The notes beneath the pieces were generated by a model that saw only the letters and a program-made list of their open reading frames with translations, was not told the origin of the DNA and did no database searches. From REEP01 sp964517265 (GTDB lineage Bacteria; Pseudomonadota; Alphaproteobacteria; Rhodospirillales; Defluviicoccaceae), in contig CAZFBS010000025.1 in assembly GCA_964517265.1 (NCBI GenBank), positions 1-43,024 of the forward strand: a stretch of DNA of 43,024 bases. The letters run 5' to 3'. Positions 8,137 to 15,660 of this stretch are shown here, one piece after another. The stretch's first letter is position 1, and each line of letters opens with the position of its first letter. The position numbers and the translations under genes were made by a program.

Positions 8137-9165
8137 TCAGCGGATCGGAGGCGCGTACATCAGACCTCCATCGGTCCAGAGTGCGTTGAGACCCCGCGGC
8201 AGGCCGAGCTTGGAATCCTCCCCCACCGTTCGGCGGTAGATCTCGCCATAGTTTCCGACCTGCTTGATGATGTTGAATGCCCAGTCCTCGCCCACACCGA
8301 GAGCCTCGCCCATCCCAGGGGTCGCGCCGAGCAGCCGCTGGATGTTCGGGTCGGTCGAGTTGGCTCTCATGTCCTCGACGTTTTCAGAGGTGACGCCCAT
8401 CTCCTCGGCCTCGATCGTGGCATAGTGAGACCATTTGACGAGGTCGAACCACTGATCGTCGCCGTGGCGGACCGACGGGCCGAGCGGCTCCTTGGAGATG
8501 ATTTCCGGCAGAATGACATGCGCCTCGGGGTCGGGTGTGTCATTGGCCCGAATGGCCGCGAGTTGGGACGCATCGGAGGTGATCGCATCGCAGCGTCCGG
8601 CGAGGTAGGCCGCCGTCACCTCTTCATATTTTTCGATAGTAACCGGCCTGAATGCCTTTCCCTGTGCACGGAACCAATCGGCCAGGTTCTTCTCCGTAGT
8701 GGTGCCGGTCTGAACGCAAATCGTGGCATCGTCCAGTTCATCGGCGCTGGCGAGCCCTAGCTCGGTCGGCACCATGAACCCCTGACCGTCGTAGTAGTTG
8801 ACGCCGGTGAAATTGAGCCCGTTGGCGGTATCGCGGGTGAGCGTCCAAGTCGTGTTGCGCGAGAGAATGTCGACCTCGCCGGACTGCAGCGCGGTCAGAC
8901 GTGCCTGGGCGCTCAAAGGGACAAACCGCACCTTGGAGGCATCGCCGAACATGGCGGCGGCGACGCTCCGGCAGACATCGACATCAATCCCGCTCCACTG
9001 CCCGCGTTCATCCGGCGTGCTGAAGCCGTAGAGCCCCGTGTGAACCCCGCAAATGACCTCGCCTCTGTTCTTGACTGCATCAAATGTCGCCCCGGCCAAA
9101 GCCTCAGGTGTCACCGCCACCGCACTGATGCCGACCAAGACACCCATCCAAAGAAAGTCTTTCAT
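8137..9165 (-). CDS. aapJ: Periplasmic polar amino-acid binding protein AapJ
   Basis: 342 residues from the ATG at 9165, preceded by GGGGAG eight bases upstream; an in-frame extension further upstream lacks a ribosome site. A Sec signal peptide (about 1-24; VAVTPEALAGA with cleavage near ALA) precedes a bacterial solute-binding family 3 domain. Visible motifs are NRGEVICGVHTGLYGFS, GQWSGIDVDVCRSVAAA, VDILSRNTTWTLTRDT, and GRCDAITSDASQLAAIR. AapJ captures acidic, amidic and other polar L-amino acids in the periplasm and delivers them to AapQM. The gene heads the operon and diverges from bioM. The upstream region contains a 10-bp palindrome ACGCATGCGT near 9247 but no obvious NtrC/sigma-54 site. 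Confidence 0.95.
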   Translation of the reverse strand: MKDFLWMGVLVGISAVAVTPEALAGATFDAVKNRGEVICGVHTGLYGFSTPDERGQWSGIDVDVCRSVAAAMFGDASKVRFVPLSAQARLTALQSGEVDILSRNTTWTLTRDTANGLNFTGVNYYDGQGFMVPTELGLASADELDDATICVQTGTTTEKNLADWFRAQGKAFRPVTIEKYEEVTAAYLAGRCDAITSDASQLAAIRANDTPDPEAHVILPEIISKEPLGPSVRHGDDQWFDLVKWSHYATIEAEEMGVTSENVEDMRANSTDPNIQRLLGATPGMGEALGVGEDWAFNIIKQVGNYGEIYRRTVGEDSKLGLPRGLNALWTDGGLMYAPPIR

Positions 9166-9442
9166 TCCATATTCTCCCCGTTTGCCGGAATTGCGACACT
9201 CCTTCCACCCAAGGATGCCGTCATTATTGCCAACAGCAGTTCCGCACGCATGCGTCATTGTGCCTTGAACATCAACAATAGTGCAACAAGAAGGGATCAT
9301 CCGTTAGAAGGAACTGGTTGACGATGTTTCACCGCTCCAGCCCCATTTGCTCTTTTATTTTCCCCATTTGAGGCCTTCACCGCCTTTGCCATGATGATGC
9401 GTGACGCGAACGATGAGGATCGCTAAAAATACCCGGGAGCCA

Positions 9443-10117
9443 ATGATCGAACTGCATAATGTCAGCCACCGCTTCGGCGAGCGCACCGTTCTCCGCGACC
9501 TTGATCTTGCGATTGCCGAGCGGCGGGTTGCAGTGGTGGGCGGCAACGGCTCCGGTAAAAGTACGATGGCACGGCTTTTGAACGCGTTGCTGCTGCCGAC
9601 GGCCGGCCGGGTTCTGATCGATGGCCTCGATACCCGACAGGATGCAAAGGCAATTCGCCGCAAGGTCGGCTTCGTTTTCCAGAACCCGGATGCACAGATC
9701 GTGATGCCGCTGGTCGAGGAAGACATTGCCTTCGGCTTGAAGAACCGGCGATTGCCGAAGGCCGAGATCGTGCGAAAGACCGATGAGGTCCTGGCCCGCT
9801 ACGGCCTTGCCCATCTGCGTCATCAGCACACGCACAATCTGAGCGGCGGGGAGAAGCAGTTGCTGGCGCTCTCGGCGGTGCTGGTAATGGAGCCCGAATA
9901 CCTTGTCTTCGACGAACCGACAACGCTACTCGATCTTCGCAACAAACGGATGATGCTTCGCATTCTCCAAGAGCTGCCGCAGACAGCCGTCGTCATTTCC
10001 CATGATCTCGATTTGCTGGATGGCTTCGATCGCGTCCTGGTGCTGCACGAAGGGCGGGTCGTTGCGGACGGGCCGCCTGCCAGCACCATCCGCCGGTACA
10101 TCGAGATCATGACGTGA
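9443..10117 (+). CDS. bioM: Biotin ECF transporter ATPase BioM
   Basis: 224 residues from the ATG at 9443 (GGGAG lies close upstream). In-frame starts at 9401 (GTG) and 9413 (ATG) are possible but would add an unconserved leader. The motifs are GGNGSGKST (Walker A), FQNPDAQIVMPLVEEDIAFG (the Q-loop and acidic stretch typical of CbiO/EcfA ATPases), LSGGEKQ, EYLVFDEPTTLLD and VISHDLDLL. As the A-component, it drives biotin uptake with the T-component BioN and the S-component BioY encoded immediately downstream. A GTGA overlap couples it to bioN. I looked for a TTATNNATAA BioR box upstream and saw none. Confidence 0.92.
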   Translation: MIELHNVSHRFGERTVLRDLDLAIAERRVAVVGGNGSGKSTMARLLNALLLPTAGRVLIDGLDTRQDAKAIRRKVGFVFQNPDAQIVMPLVEEDIAFGLKNRRLPKAEIVRKTDEVLARYGLAHLRHQHTHNLSGGEKQLLALSAVLVMEPEYLVFDEPTTLLDLRNKRMMLRILQELPQTAVVISHDLDLLDGFDRVLVLHEGRVVADGPPASTIRRYIEIMT

Positions 10118-10881
10118 GTCTCGCCCTCTACATTCACGCCGCGTCGCCTCTGCACCGATTGGCGCCCGGGATCAAGGTTGCCGCACTGGTCATCGCGGGA
10201 CTGCTCGTTTTTCTCGTCGACAATCCGGCTTGGCTGATGGCTATCCTGGTCGTCGTTATTCTACTCTATGCGATTGCGCGCGTTCCCCTTCGGACCGCGG
10301 CACGGCAGCTTCGGCCTTTCGTTCTGCTGATCGGCTTGATCTTCGTTTTCCACGGCCTGTTCACCAGCTGGACCCTCGGCTTCTTGGTCGTGCTGCGTTT
10401 CGCTGTTCTTGTGCTGCTGGGCATGCTGGTGAGCTTCACCACGCGGGTGTCCGACATGATCGAGACGATCGAGAGCGCGCTCGCGCCGCTGAGAGCGCTG
10501 GGAGTGAACCCGGAGAAAGTCAGCCTCGCGTTGTCGCTGGCGCTTCGCTTCATTCCGCTTCTCTACAGCCAAGTGCAGGAAATCCGCGAAGCGCAGCGGG
10601 TGCGGGGTCTTGAGCGCAATCTCGCCGCCATTGCAATTCCGCTGCTGGTCAGAACCCTGAAAATGGCAGGCGATCTGACTGATGCCATTGAAGCGCGAGG
10701 GTTCGACGGCAACGGGCCCAAGACGGAGCAACTCGATGTCTCGCATCCGGCACCGCTGACCGCCCCCGGTCAGAAGCGCGGAACCAGCGATGGTCACAGA
10801 AATATCGGCGGGAAGGGAGTTTCGCGCTTGCGCAACCTGATCAAGCGCCGTTCCATGTCCCGACCGGAGGTCGAATCGTGA
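10114..10881 (+). CDS. bioN: Biotin ECF transporter transmembrane component BioN
   Basis: 255 residues, GTG start inside the bioM stop (GTGA). It is a CbiQ/EcfT-type T-component: four or five hydrophobic segments up to about residue 110, then the coupling domain with both Ala-Arg-Gly-type motifs (EAQRVRG at 160-165 and AIEARGFDG at 191-199) that grip the ATPase grooves. Usual BioN proteins end just after the second motif (about 200 residues). This one continues for about 50 polar, basic residues ending RLRNLIKRRSMSRPEVES. The tail is in frame and overlaps bioY by a GTGA, so it is probably real, but it is unconserved-looking. Confidence 0.9.
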   Translation: MSLALYIHAASPLHRLAPGIKVAALVIAGLLVFLVDNPAWLMAILVVVILLYAIARVPLRTAARQLRPFVLLIGLIFVFHGLFTSWTLGFLVVLRFAVLVLLGMLVSFTTRVSDMIETIESALAPLRALGVNPEKVSLALSLALRFIPLLYSQVQEIREAQRVRGLERNLAAIAIPLLVRTLKMAGDLTDAIEARGFDGNGPKTEQLDVSHPAPLTAPGQKRGTSDGHRNIGGKGVSRLRNLIKRRSMSRPEVES

Positions 10882-11441
10882 GCACACGCGATATTGTCTA
10901 TATTGCCCTCTTCGCGGCCGTCGTCGCGGCACTCGGCATGTTCCCGCCGATCACGTTGCCGGTGATCGGGGTTCCGATCACCGCGCAGTCACTGGGCGCG
11001 ATGCTGGCAGGCTCGGTGCTCGGCGCCCGCCGTGGCGGTCTTGCTCTTCTTCTGTTCCTGGTCCTCATCGCCATCGGCGTGCCGCTGCTGGCTGGCGGTC
11101 GCGGAGGATTTGGCGTCTTTCTCGGCCCCAGCGGTGGCTTCCTGTTCGGCTGGCCCATTGCCGCCTTCGTCATCGGCTGGATGATCGAGCGGTCCTGGTC
11201 GCGCCTGGACGTCTGGCGCGCCTTTGTCATCAACGCGCTCGGCGGAATCGGGGTGATGTATGCATGCGGTATCCCATGGATCGCCGTGGCAGCGGAAATC
11301 TCGCTCTGGCAGGCGTTCATCGGAACCATGGGATTCGCTCCAGGCGACGTGATCAAGGCTGCGGTGGCCGCATTTGTCGCAGTCACGGTCAAGCGATCTT
11401 ACCCGATCATCGCCAAGCCCGGATCCATGGGACACGCCTGA
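10878..11441 (+). CDS. bioY: Biotin transporter substrate-binding component BioY
   Basis: 187 residues, GTG start overlapping the bioN stop. It is a six-helix S-component: RDIVYIALFAAVVAALGMF, then the BioY hallmarks PITAQSLGAMLAGSVLGARR and GGRGGFGVFLGPSGGFLFGW, and C-terminal helices ending in FAPGDVIKAAVAAFVAVTV. It binds biotin with high affinity in the membrane and, with BioM and BioN, makes a complete ECF importer. No biotin biosynthesis gene lies in the window. Confidence 0.95.
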   Translation: MSTRDIVYIALFAAVVAALGMFPPITLPVIGVPITAQSLGAMLAGSVLGARRGGLALLLFLVLIAIGVPLLAGGRGGFGVFLGPSGGFLFGWPIAAFVIGWMIERSWSRLDVWRAFVINALGGIGVMYACGIPWIAVAAEISLWQAFIGTMGFAPGDVIKAAVAAFVAVTVKRSYPIIAKPGSMGHA

Positions 11442-11478
11442 GCGCCCAGAGAGTTTGCCCGCGACGCGATCTGACGGT

Positions 11479-11496
11479 AATCTTGAGAGAAAGATT
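11479..11496. repeat. Short hairpin between bioY and the next gene
   Basis: AATCTT (11479-11484), loop GAGAGA, AAGATT (11491-11496): a perfect but AT-rich 6-bp stem 37 bases after the bioY stop. There is no T-tract, so it would be at best a weak terminator or leader hairpin. Confidence 0.3.
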
Positions 11497-11529
11497 GCCC
11501 CTCGTTGAAACGTGGATCGGAGGTCCCGG

Positions 11530-11844
11530 ATGGAACACACCAAGTTCACTGCCAATCTGCCGAAGCTGGACGTGGAACTCGTCCGCGTCAAGAACCCCGA
11601 TGAGAACGCCGAAGTCGTCACCATCAAGATGACCGCAAATCCGTCGTTCGATGCCGTCGGTGATTATCTGGCAAAGACCATCATCAATCCGGCGACGATG
11701 GTTTGGGCAATGCCGTTTGGCGTGTGCGCGGGATTGATGGAAGCGGCATGGCGGCCGTGGCTATCGGCGCTGACGCCCTACCTGCCTGCATCGGACACCC
11801 CTCAAGGGAACCGCACTCAGGCCAGGATCGCCGATCAGAATTAG
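11530..11844 (+). CDS. Uncharacterised small protein
   Basis: 104 residues. The ATG at 11530 has a textbook ribosome site, GGAGG six bases upstream, which is the main reason to believe in the gene. The first half is strand-rich with an acidic/polar pattern (LDVELVRVKNPDENAEVVTI). Residues about 51-70 (IINPATMVWAMPFGVCAGLM) are hydrophobic enough for one membrane helix or amphipathic anchor, followed by EAAWRPWLSALTPYLP. I recognise no family. It starts 88 bases after bioY on the same strand and may be read through from that operon, but nothing in it points to biotin. Confidence 0.65.
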   Translation: MEHTKFTANLPKLDVELVRVKNPDENAEVVTIKMTANPSFDAVGDYLAKTIINPATMVWAMPFGVCAGLMEAAWRPWLSALTPYLPASDTPQGNRTQARIADQN

Positions 11845-11957
11845 CTTCTGGCAACATCAGTCTCCGGCACAACGAACATCGGGACGGATTGACGCCGCGG
11901 CTGTCCTCAGCGTCGCGGGTAGACGATCCGGCACGGACATGAGGAGAGTTCGGGACC

Positions 11958-12197
11958 ATGCTGACGCGCAACTCGGTTTTAAGGCTGGTCGGTCACAACC
12001 GGCTAGACGATCATACCATCGTCGAGATCATTGCTACCGGCGCGACGGAGCCTGAACTTGTCGAGGCCGTCACCCGCGTCAGTCGAGGAGCCGAGGTCGG
12101 GGCAGAACGAATGAAACCGATGAGTCCGAAGGTTGCCAAGCTTTGCGAAATCCTGAGCGTCTCGTCGATCGACACCGACGAGACCGATCGGCTCTGA
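11958..12197 (+). CDS. Uncharacterised small protein
   Basis: 79 residues, ATG at 11958 with GGAGAG nine bases upstream. The core, DDHTIVEIIATGATEPELVEA, reads like a compact helical module of a kind I associate with small conserved alphaproteobacterial proteins, but I cannot attach a function. A second helix (KVAKLCEILSV) and an acidic end (SSIDTDETDRL) complete it. It has no membrane segment, no Cys pair and no DNA-binding signature. It is convergent with the gene at 12229-12696 (31 bases between stops) and follows the gene ending at 11844 by 113 bases. Confidence 0.65.
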   Translation: MLTRNSVLRLVGHNRLDDHTIVEIIATGATEPELVEAVTRVSRGAEVGAERMKPMSPKVAKLCEILSVSSIDTDETDRL

Positions 12198-12228
12198 GAG
12201 CGAGAGGCGGAAAAACGGCCTGATCTCC

Positions 12229-12696
12229 TCAATCGGGTCCGTCCGGCTCTTCAAACGAGACGTTGAGATCCAGCGGCATCATGATTTGCATGGTGAGCGC
12301 CGAGCGCCGATCAATGCTGAGCACGACGAGGGAGAAGTCCTGTTGTCGGTCTTTGTCGTCGGTCAGCTTGCGGTCGATGCGCCCCCAATGCACGTACAGG
12401 CCCTGGTCACGGAGCGTGCCAATGTGCTTGCCAAGGTTTTGCAAGAACGCTCCCTTGGTCGGCGATGGCGCCTCCTCCCATTCCTCAGTGTAGCGCGAGA
12501 AGGTGTCCGCAAAGCTGCTGATGGCATTTTCCTCGCAGTCGGATTGCGGCTCCTCATGCAGCAGGATCCGGCCGTACTGTGCTGTCTCGATCGCCAGCCA
12601 GAGCGCGGCCCCGTCGGCAGCGAGACGCAGTTCAACGGCTTCGTAGGCCGAAGTATCGGGTTCCTGACGTTTATGTCGGTGATGACCCTGCGTCAT
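12229..12696 (-). CDS. Uncharacterised protein
   Basis: 155 residues, ATG at 12696 with AAGGA seven bases upstream. It is soluble and acidic with alternating strands and helices: AVELRLAADGAALWLAIET, QYGRILLHEEP, then FADTFSRYTEEWEE, and a C-terminal strand region DFSLVVLSIDRRSALTMQI. I recognise no domain. It follows the HAD gene on the same strand after a 171-base gap that contains no gene, so it may be transcribed alone. Codon use resembles the neighbours, so there is no sign of recent transfer. Confidence 0.7.
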   Translation of the reverse strand: MTQGHHRHKRQEPDTSAYEAVELRLAADGAALWLAIETAQYGRILLHEEPQSDCEENAISSFADTFSRYTEEWEEAPSPTKGAFLQNLGKHIGTLRDQGLYVHWGRIDRKLTDDKDRQQDFSLVVLSIDRRSALTMQIMMPLDLNVSFEEPDGPD

Positions 12697-12867
12697 TGGC
12701 AGATCCTTGATCCTGCTGCAACCGGATGTTCCCCCTGTTCCGTCCGCCGCGGTTTCAATGTTGCTTTGCTACAGTGGGTGGCAAAGAGAGAGGCGTCAAC
12801 GGGCCTTTCCAGATGAGGGGGGACGGGGGCGCCAAAAACGCCATGACGAGCGTTCGCCGGAAAAATG

Positions 12868-13473
12868 TCAGAGCAGGCCCAACCGGCCGAGATCGGCCCT
12901 CAATTGGCCAGTAGAATGGAAATGGATGGTGTGCAGTCCGGCGGCACGGGCGCCAGCGATGTTGATCGCCGAGTCGTCGATGAACACGGTTTCCCCGGCA
13001 TTGAGGTCAAATTGCTCCAGCAGATGACGGTAAATCGCGCGATCCGGCTTGACGATTCCGATCTCGCCTGACACCACCATCGCCTCGAACAACGTGAAAA
13101 AATCGTAGCGTGGGCGGACCAGGGCCATCTTCTCGCAGGAGAAGTTGGTGAGGGCGTAGAGCGGATATCCGTCGGCCTTCAGCTTTCGGGCAAGTGCAAC
13201 GGTCTCATCGATGGCACCTCGGACCATATTCTCCCAGCAAAGATCGTATGCGGCAATCAAGGGGGACTGGTCGGGAAAACGCGCGCACAGTTCGGCAACG
13301 CCCTGCGCGAAAGGTTTGCCGGCATCGAGACTGAGATTCCAAGAAGGCGAGCAGACTTCCGCAAGGAAGCGCTCCATTGCTTCGTCGTCACCGCCGAACA
13401 TCTCGGCGTAAAGGTATCGCGGGTTCCAGTCGAGCAAAACGCCGCCCACGTCGAATACCACCGCCTTGATCAC
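12868..13473 (-). CDS. HAD-superfamily hydrolase, YihX-like
   Basis: 201 residues. Motif I is VVFDVGGVLLDW with nucleophile Asp8; the second Asp of the common DxD is Gly10, as in YihX-type sugar phosphatases (FDLGN). Motif II is Thr109 in ALTNFS, motif III is Lys142 in GIVKPD, and motif IV is Asp166/Asp167 in VFIDDSAINIAGARAAGL. The helical cap between residues about 16 and 90 makes it HAD type IA. Likely substrates are small phosphorylated metabolites such as sugar phosphates; the exact one cannot be read from sequence. It is the last gene of the grxC operon, 12 bases after the esterase stop. Confidence 0.85.
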   Translation of the reverse strand: MIKAVVFDVGGVLLDWNPRYLYAEMFGGDDEAMERFLAEVCSPSWNLSLDAGKPFAQGVAELCARFPDQSPLIAAYDLCWENMVRGAIDETVALARKLKADGYPLYALTNFSCEKMALVRPRYDFFTLFEAMVVSGEIGIVKPDRAIYRHLLEQFDLNAGETVFIDDSAINIAGARAAGLHTIHFHSTGQLRADLGRLGLL

Positions 13474-13485
13474 CCGATCGTCCTT

Positions 13486-14385
13486 TTATTCCTGCGGCAC
13501 CGCAACCGGCCCCAGCGTGTCGAAGAACGTCATGATAAGCGCCCCGGTCTGGGCAGGCCACTGATGCGGATAATAGCGCCCGGCGCGGTTCTCATCATGC
13601 GTGTGCGCACACCATAGCAGTGGATGCGGATGGTCAGCCTGGCCGTATCGAATGCAATTGAGATCTTCCGCCCCCGGCTCCGGCTGTCCCTGCCCTGCAA
13701 GATCGTTGCGCTGCAGCAGAAGATCCCGAACCTCCTCACCGCGCGCGAAGTCGACAAGGCGATCCTTGGGGTTGTGCACGATCACGGCGGCCACCCGGCC
13801 GGTGCAGTTGGAAGGGCTGACGCCGCCGGCGACGGTGCCGGTCCCCCGCAGTACCCTGCCCCGGGCGCACCCCAGGCTGTTGACGAACCAAGCACCGAGC
13901 GAATGGCCGACGGCGAAGATGCGGCTGCGATCGATGCAGTATTCGCGCGCCAGGCGTGCGACGATTACATCGAACAGGGCATAGTCGCGAAGGGCAGAAG
14001 CCGAGTCCCCCGGATCCGACCAGGAGCGGCGGCCTTCTCCGGCCGGCAGTCCACTGGGATAGACGAATACAGTTGGCCGGTGCGCTTGGCGCTCGAGGCC
14101 GTAGTAGCCGCGAACGTCCACGTTGGAGTTGGTCAAGCCATGGAACGCGACCACCACATCGTGGCGTCTATTGCGGTCATAGGGCTGCGGAATGACGGCG
14201 ATGAGATCCCGGTGCCGACCCTCCACCACGATGCTGGACGGGGCCGTCGCTGGGGGCGGCTTGCCGCATCCATCCGAGCGGCGCACGGTTTCGTCATCGC
14301 TGCTGGCACAGCCGGCGGTCAGCACCAGCCACACGCATGCGACGACAACCGCCCGGAGGGGGCCTGGGGTACGAAAAACGTGCAC
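13486..14385 (-). CDS. Lipoprotein alpha/beta-hydrolase, PHB-depolymerase/feruloyl-esterase-like (LpqC family)
   Basis: 299 residues. A lipoprotein signal (VWLVLTAGC, Cys26) suggests anchoring in the envelope. The hydrolase has VVVAFHGLTNSNVDVR (oxyanion strand), GHSLG with Ser162 as nucleophile, Asp208 in NPKDRLVDF, and His274 in YPHQWP, which match the Ser-Asp-His order and the HxWP end motif of secreted PHB depolymerases and LpqC esterases. Several Cys residues (40, 150, 173, 194, 244, 259) could form disulfides, consistent with export. It probably cleaves an ester outside the cytoplasm; whether the substrate is polyhydroxyalkanoate or a plant phenolic ester is open. Two bases separate it from the amidase gene upstream. 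Confidence 0.85.
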   Translation of the reverse strand: MHVFRTPGPLRAVVVACVWLVLTAGCASSDDETVRRSDGCGKPPPATAPSSIVVEGRHRDLIAVIPQPYDRNRRHDVVVAFHGLTNSNVDVRGYYGLERQAHRPTVFVYPSGLPAGEGRRSWSDPGDSASALRDYALFDVIVARLAREYCIDRSRIFAVGHSLGAWFVNSLGCARGRVLRGTGTVAGGVSPSNCTGRVAAVIVHNPKDRLVDFARGEEVRDLLLQRNDLAGQGQPEPGAEDLNCIRYGQADHPHPLLWCAHTHDENRAGRYYPHQWPAQTGALIMTFFDTLGPVAVPQE

Positions 14386-14387
14386 AA

Positions 14388-15233
14388 TCAGCCCGGCTGT
14401 TCGCAGGGTTCGGCGTACGGACGATCATGGACAAGGGCAGGGATTTTCCGCCGCGCTTCGGCGACCGCGGCCCGGTCGATGGTGGCGAGGATGAACCCGA
14501 CCTCATCGCCGGCGTCGGCAAGCACGACGCCCCACGGATCCACGATCAGGGCATGACCATAGGTTTCGCGCCCCATCGCATGGACGCCGCACTGGGCCGG
14601 CGCTAGCACGTAGCAGCCCGTCTCGATCGCGCGCGCGCGCTGCAACACGTGCCAATGAGCCTGCCCTGTGGTGCGGGTGAAAGCCGCGGGAATGGACAAA
14701 AAGTCTGCCCCGCCCTTGGCCAGAGAGCGGTACAGATGGGCAAACCTGACGTCGTAGCAGACGCTCATGCCGAGCCGGCCCCAGGGCGTATCTGCAACAA
14801 CGGCACGATCGCCGGGAGCGATCGATGCCGACTCCCGGTAGCTTTCGCTGCCGCCCAGGTCGACGTCAAACAGGTGGATCTTGTCATACCGCGCGACGAT
14901 CCTGCCGGCGTCATCGAGCAGGATCGACCGGTTGGCCACCTTGTCGCCGCTGACGCGGATCGCCAGCGACCCGATCAGCAGCCACACGCCCGCCTCGCGG
15001 GCGACAGCACAAAATGTCGCGAGCGCAGGATGGCCTTCCTCCGGAAGTGCCTTCTGCCGCCATAACTCCGGGTCTGGCTCCATCATTCCGACGTTTTCCG
15101 GAAGCAGAACGAATGCGGCCCCCGCGTCCCGCGCGGCATAGACCAGCGGCGGTACCGTCTCCAGGTTGGCGGCAATGTCACGGGCGGAGTTGGTCTGCAC
15201 ACACGCCACAGTCAGCGTATCGGTCCCGTTCAC
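14388..15233 (-). CDS. Carbon-nitrogen hydrolase, Nit1-like (deaminated glutathione amidase)
   Basis: 281 residues of nitrilase fold with the Glu46-Lys118-Cys159 triad (LLPENV, RYDKIHLFDVDL, MSVCYDVRF). The stretches HLFDVDLGGSESYRES and TTGQAHWHVLQRARAIET, together with ETYGHALIVDPWGVVLA, match the Nit1 branch. Nit1 hydrolyses deaminated glutathione, a faulty transamination product, to alpha-ketoglutarate and cysteinylglycine. The neighbour six bases upstream is a glutaredoxin gene, which fits a glutathione-related job; this pairing is common in alphaproteobacteria. It is cytoplasmic, with no signal peptide. Confidence 0.9.
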   Translation of the reverse strand: MNGTDTLTVACVQTNSARDIAANLETVPPLVYAARDAGAAFVLLPENVGMMEPDPELWRQKALPEEGHPALATFCAVAREAGVWLLIGSLAIRVSGDKVANRSILLDDAGRIVARYDKIHLFDVDLGGSESYRESASIAPGDRAVVADTPWGRLGMSVCYDVRFAHLYRSLAKGGADFLSIPAAFTRTTGQAHWHVLQRARAIETGCYVLAPAQCGVHAMGRETYGHALIVDPWGVVLADAGDEVGFILATIDRAAVAEARRKIPALVHDRPYAEPCEQPG

Positions 15234-15239
15234 CGAAAT

Positions 15240-15524
15240 TCAACTCCCGTCCTCTTTTCGCATAGGCTCGCCCTTCAGCAAAGAATCCAGCTCCCCTTTT
15301 TTATCCAGCGCGATCAGATCGTCGGAGCCGCCGATATGCCGACCGTCGATGAATATCTGCGGCACGGTATTGCGGCCGCTCGCGCGATCACGCATTTCCG
15401 CACGCTTGCCGGCCGCCATCATCACATCATATTCGCTGTAGTCGACGCCCTTCTGCTTGAGAAGGTTCTTGGCGCGATGGCAGTAGGGGCAGAATGGGGT
15501 GGTGTAGATTTCGACATCAGCCAC
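15240..15524 (-). CDS. grxC: Glutaredoxin 3
   Basis: 94 residues with a GTG start at 15524, chosen because GGAGGAG lies nine bases upstream and because the fold starts immediately (ADVEIYTTPF). The active site is CPYC (Cys12, Cys15) and the glutathione-binding signature TVPQIFIDGRHIGGSDDL includes the cis-Pro loop. It is a dithiol glutaredoxin reducing protein disulfides and ribonucleotide reductase using glutathione. It opens the grxC-amidase-esterase-HAD operon and lies 136 bases downstream of comF on the same strand. Confidence 0.94.
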   Translation of the reverse strand: MADVEIYTTPFCPYCHRAKNLLKQKGVDYSEYDVMMAAGKRAEMRDRASGRNTVPQIFIDGRHIGGSDDLIALDKKGELDSLLKGEPMRKEDGS

Positions 15525-15660
15525 GGGCAACGTCTCCTCCAAATAGATTATGGACTCCTGCCCGATATAGCGATGAGCCACGCTCTTGAAAACGGATGTC
15601 GAACGCCCGGAACCGTTGCCATCCATTCCATCACGGACACCAACACAATGAGGCGCCGCC

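Noticed and set aside
9401..9442. Longer bioM starting at GTG 9401 or ATG 9413
   Set aside because: The extra residues precede the standard BioM start, and the ATG at 9443 has the nearest ribosome-site candidate; kept only as an alternative.
9165..9442. BioR box or sigma-54 promoter between aapJ and bioM
   Set aside because: I looked for TTATNNATAA and TGGCAC-N5-TTGC patterns and saw neither; the ACGCATGCGT palindrome alone is too short to call.
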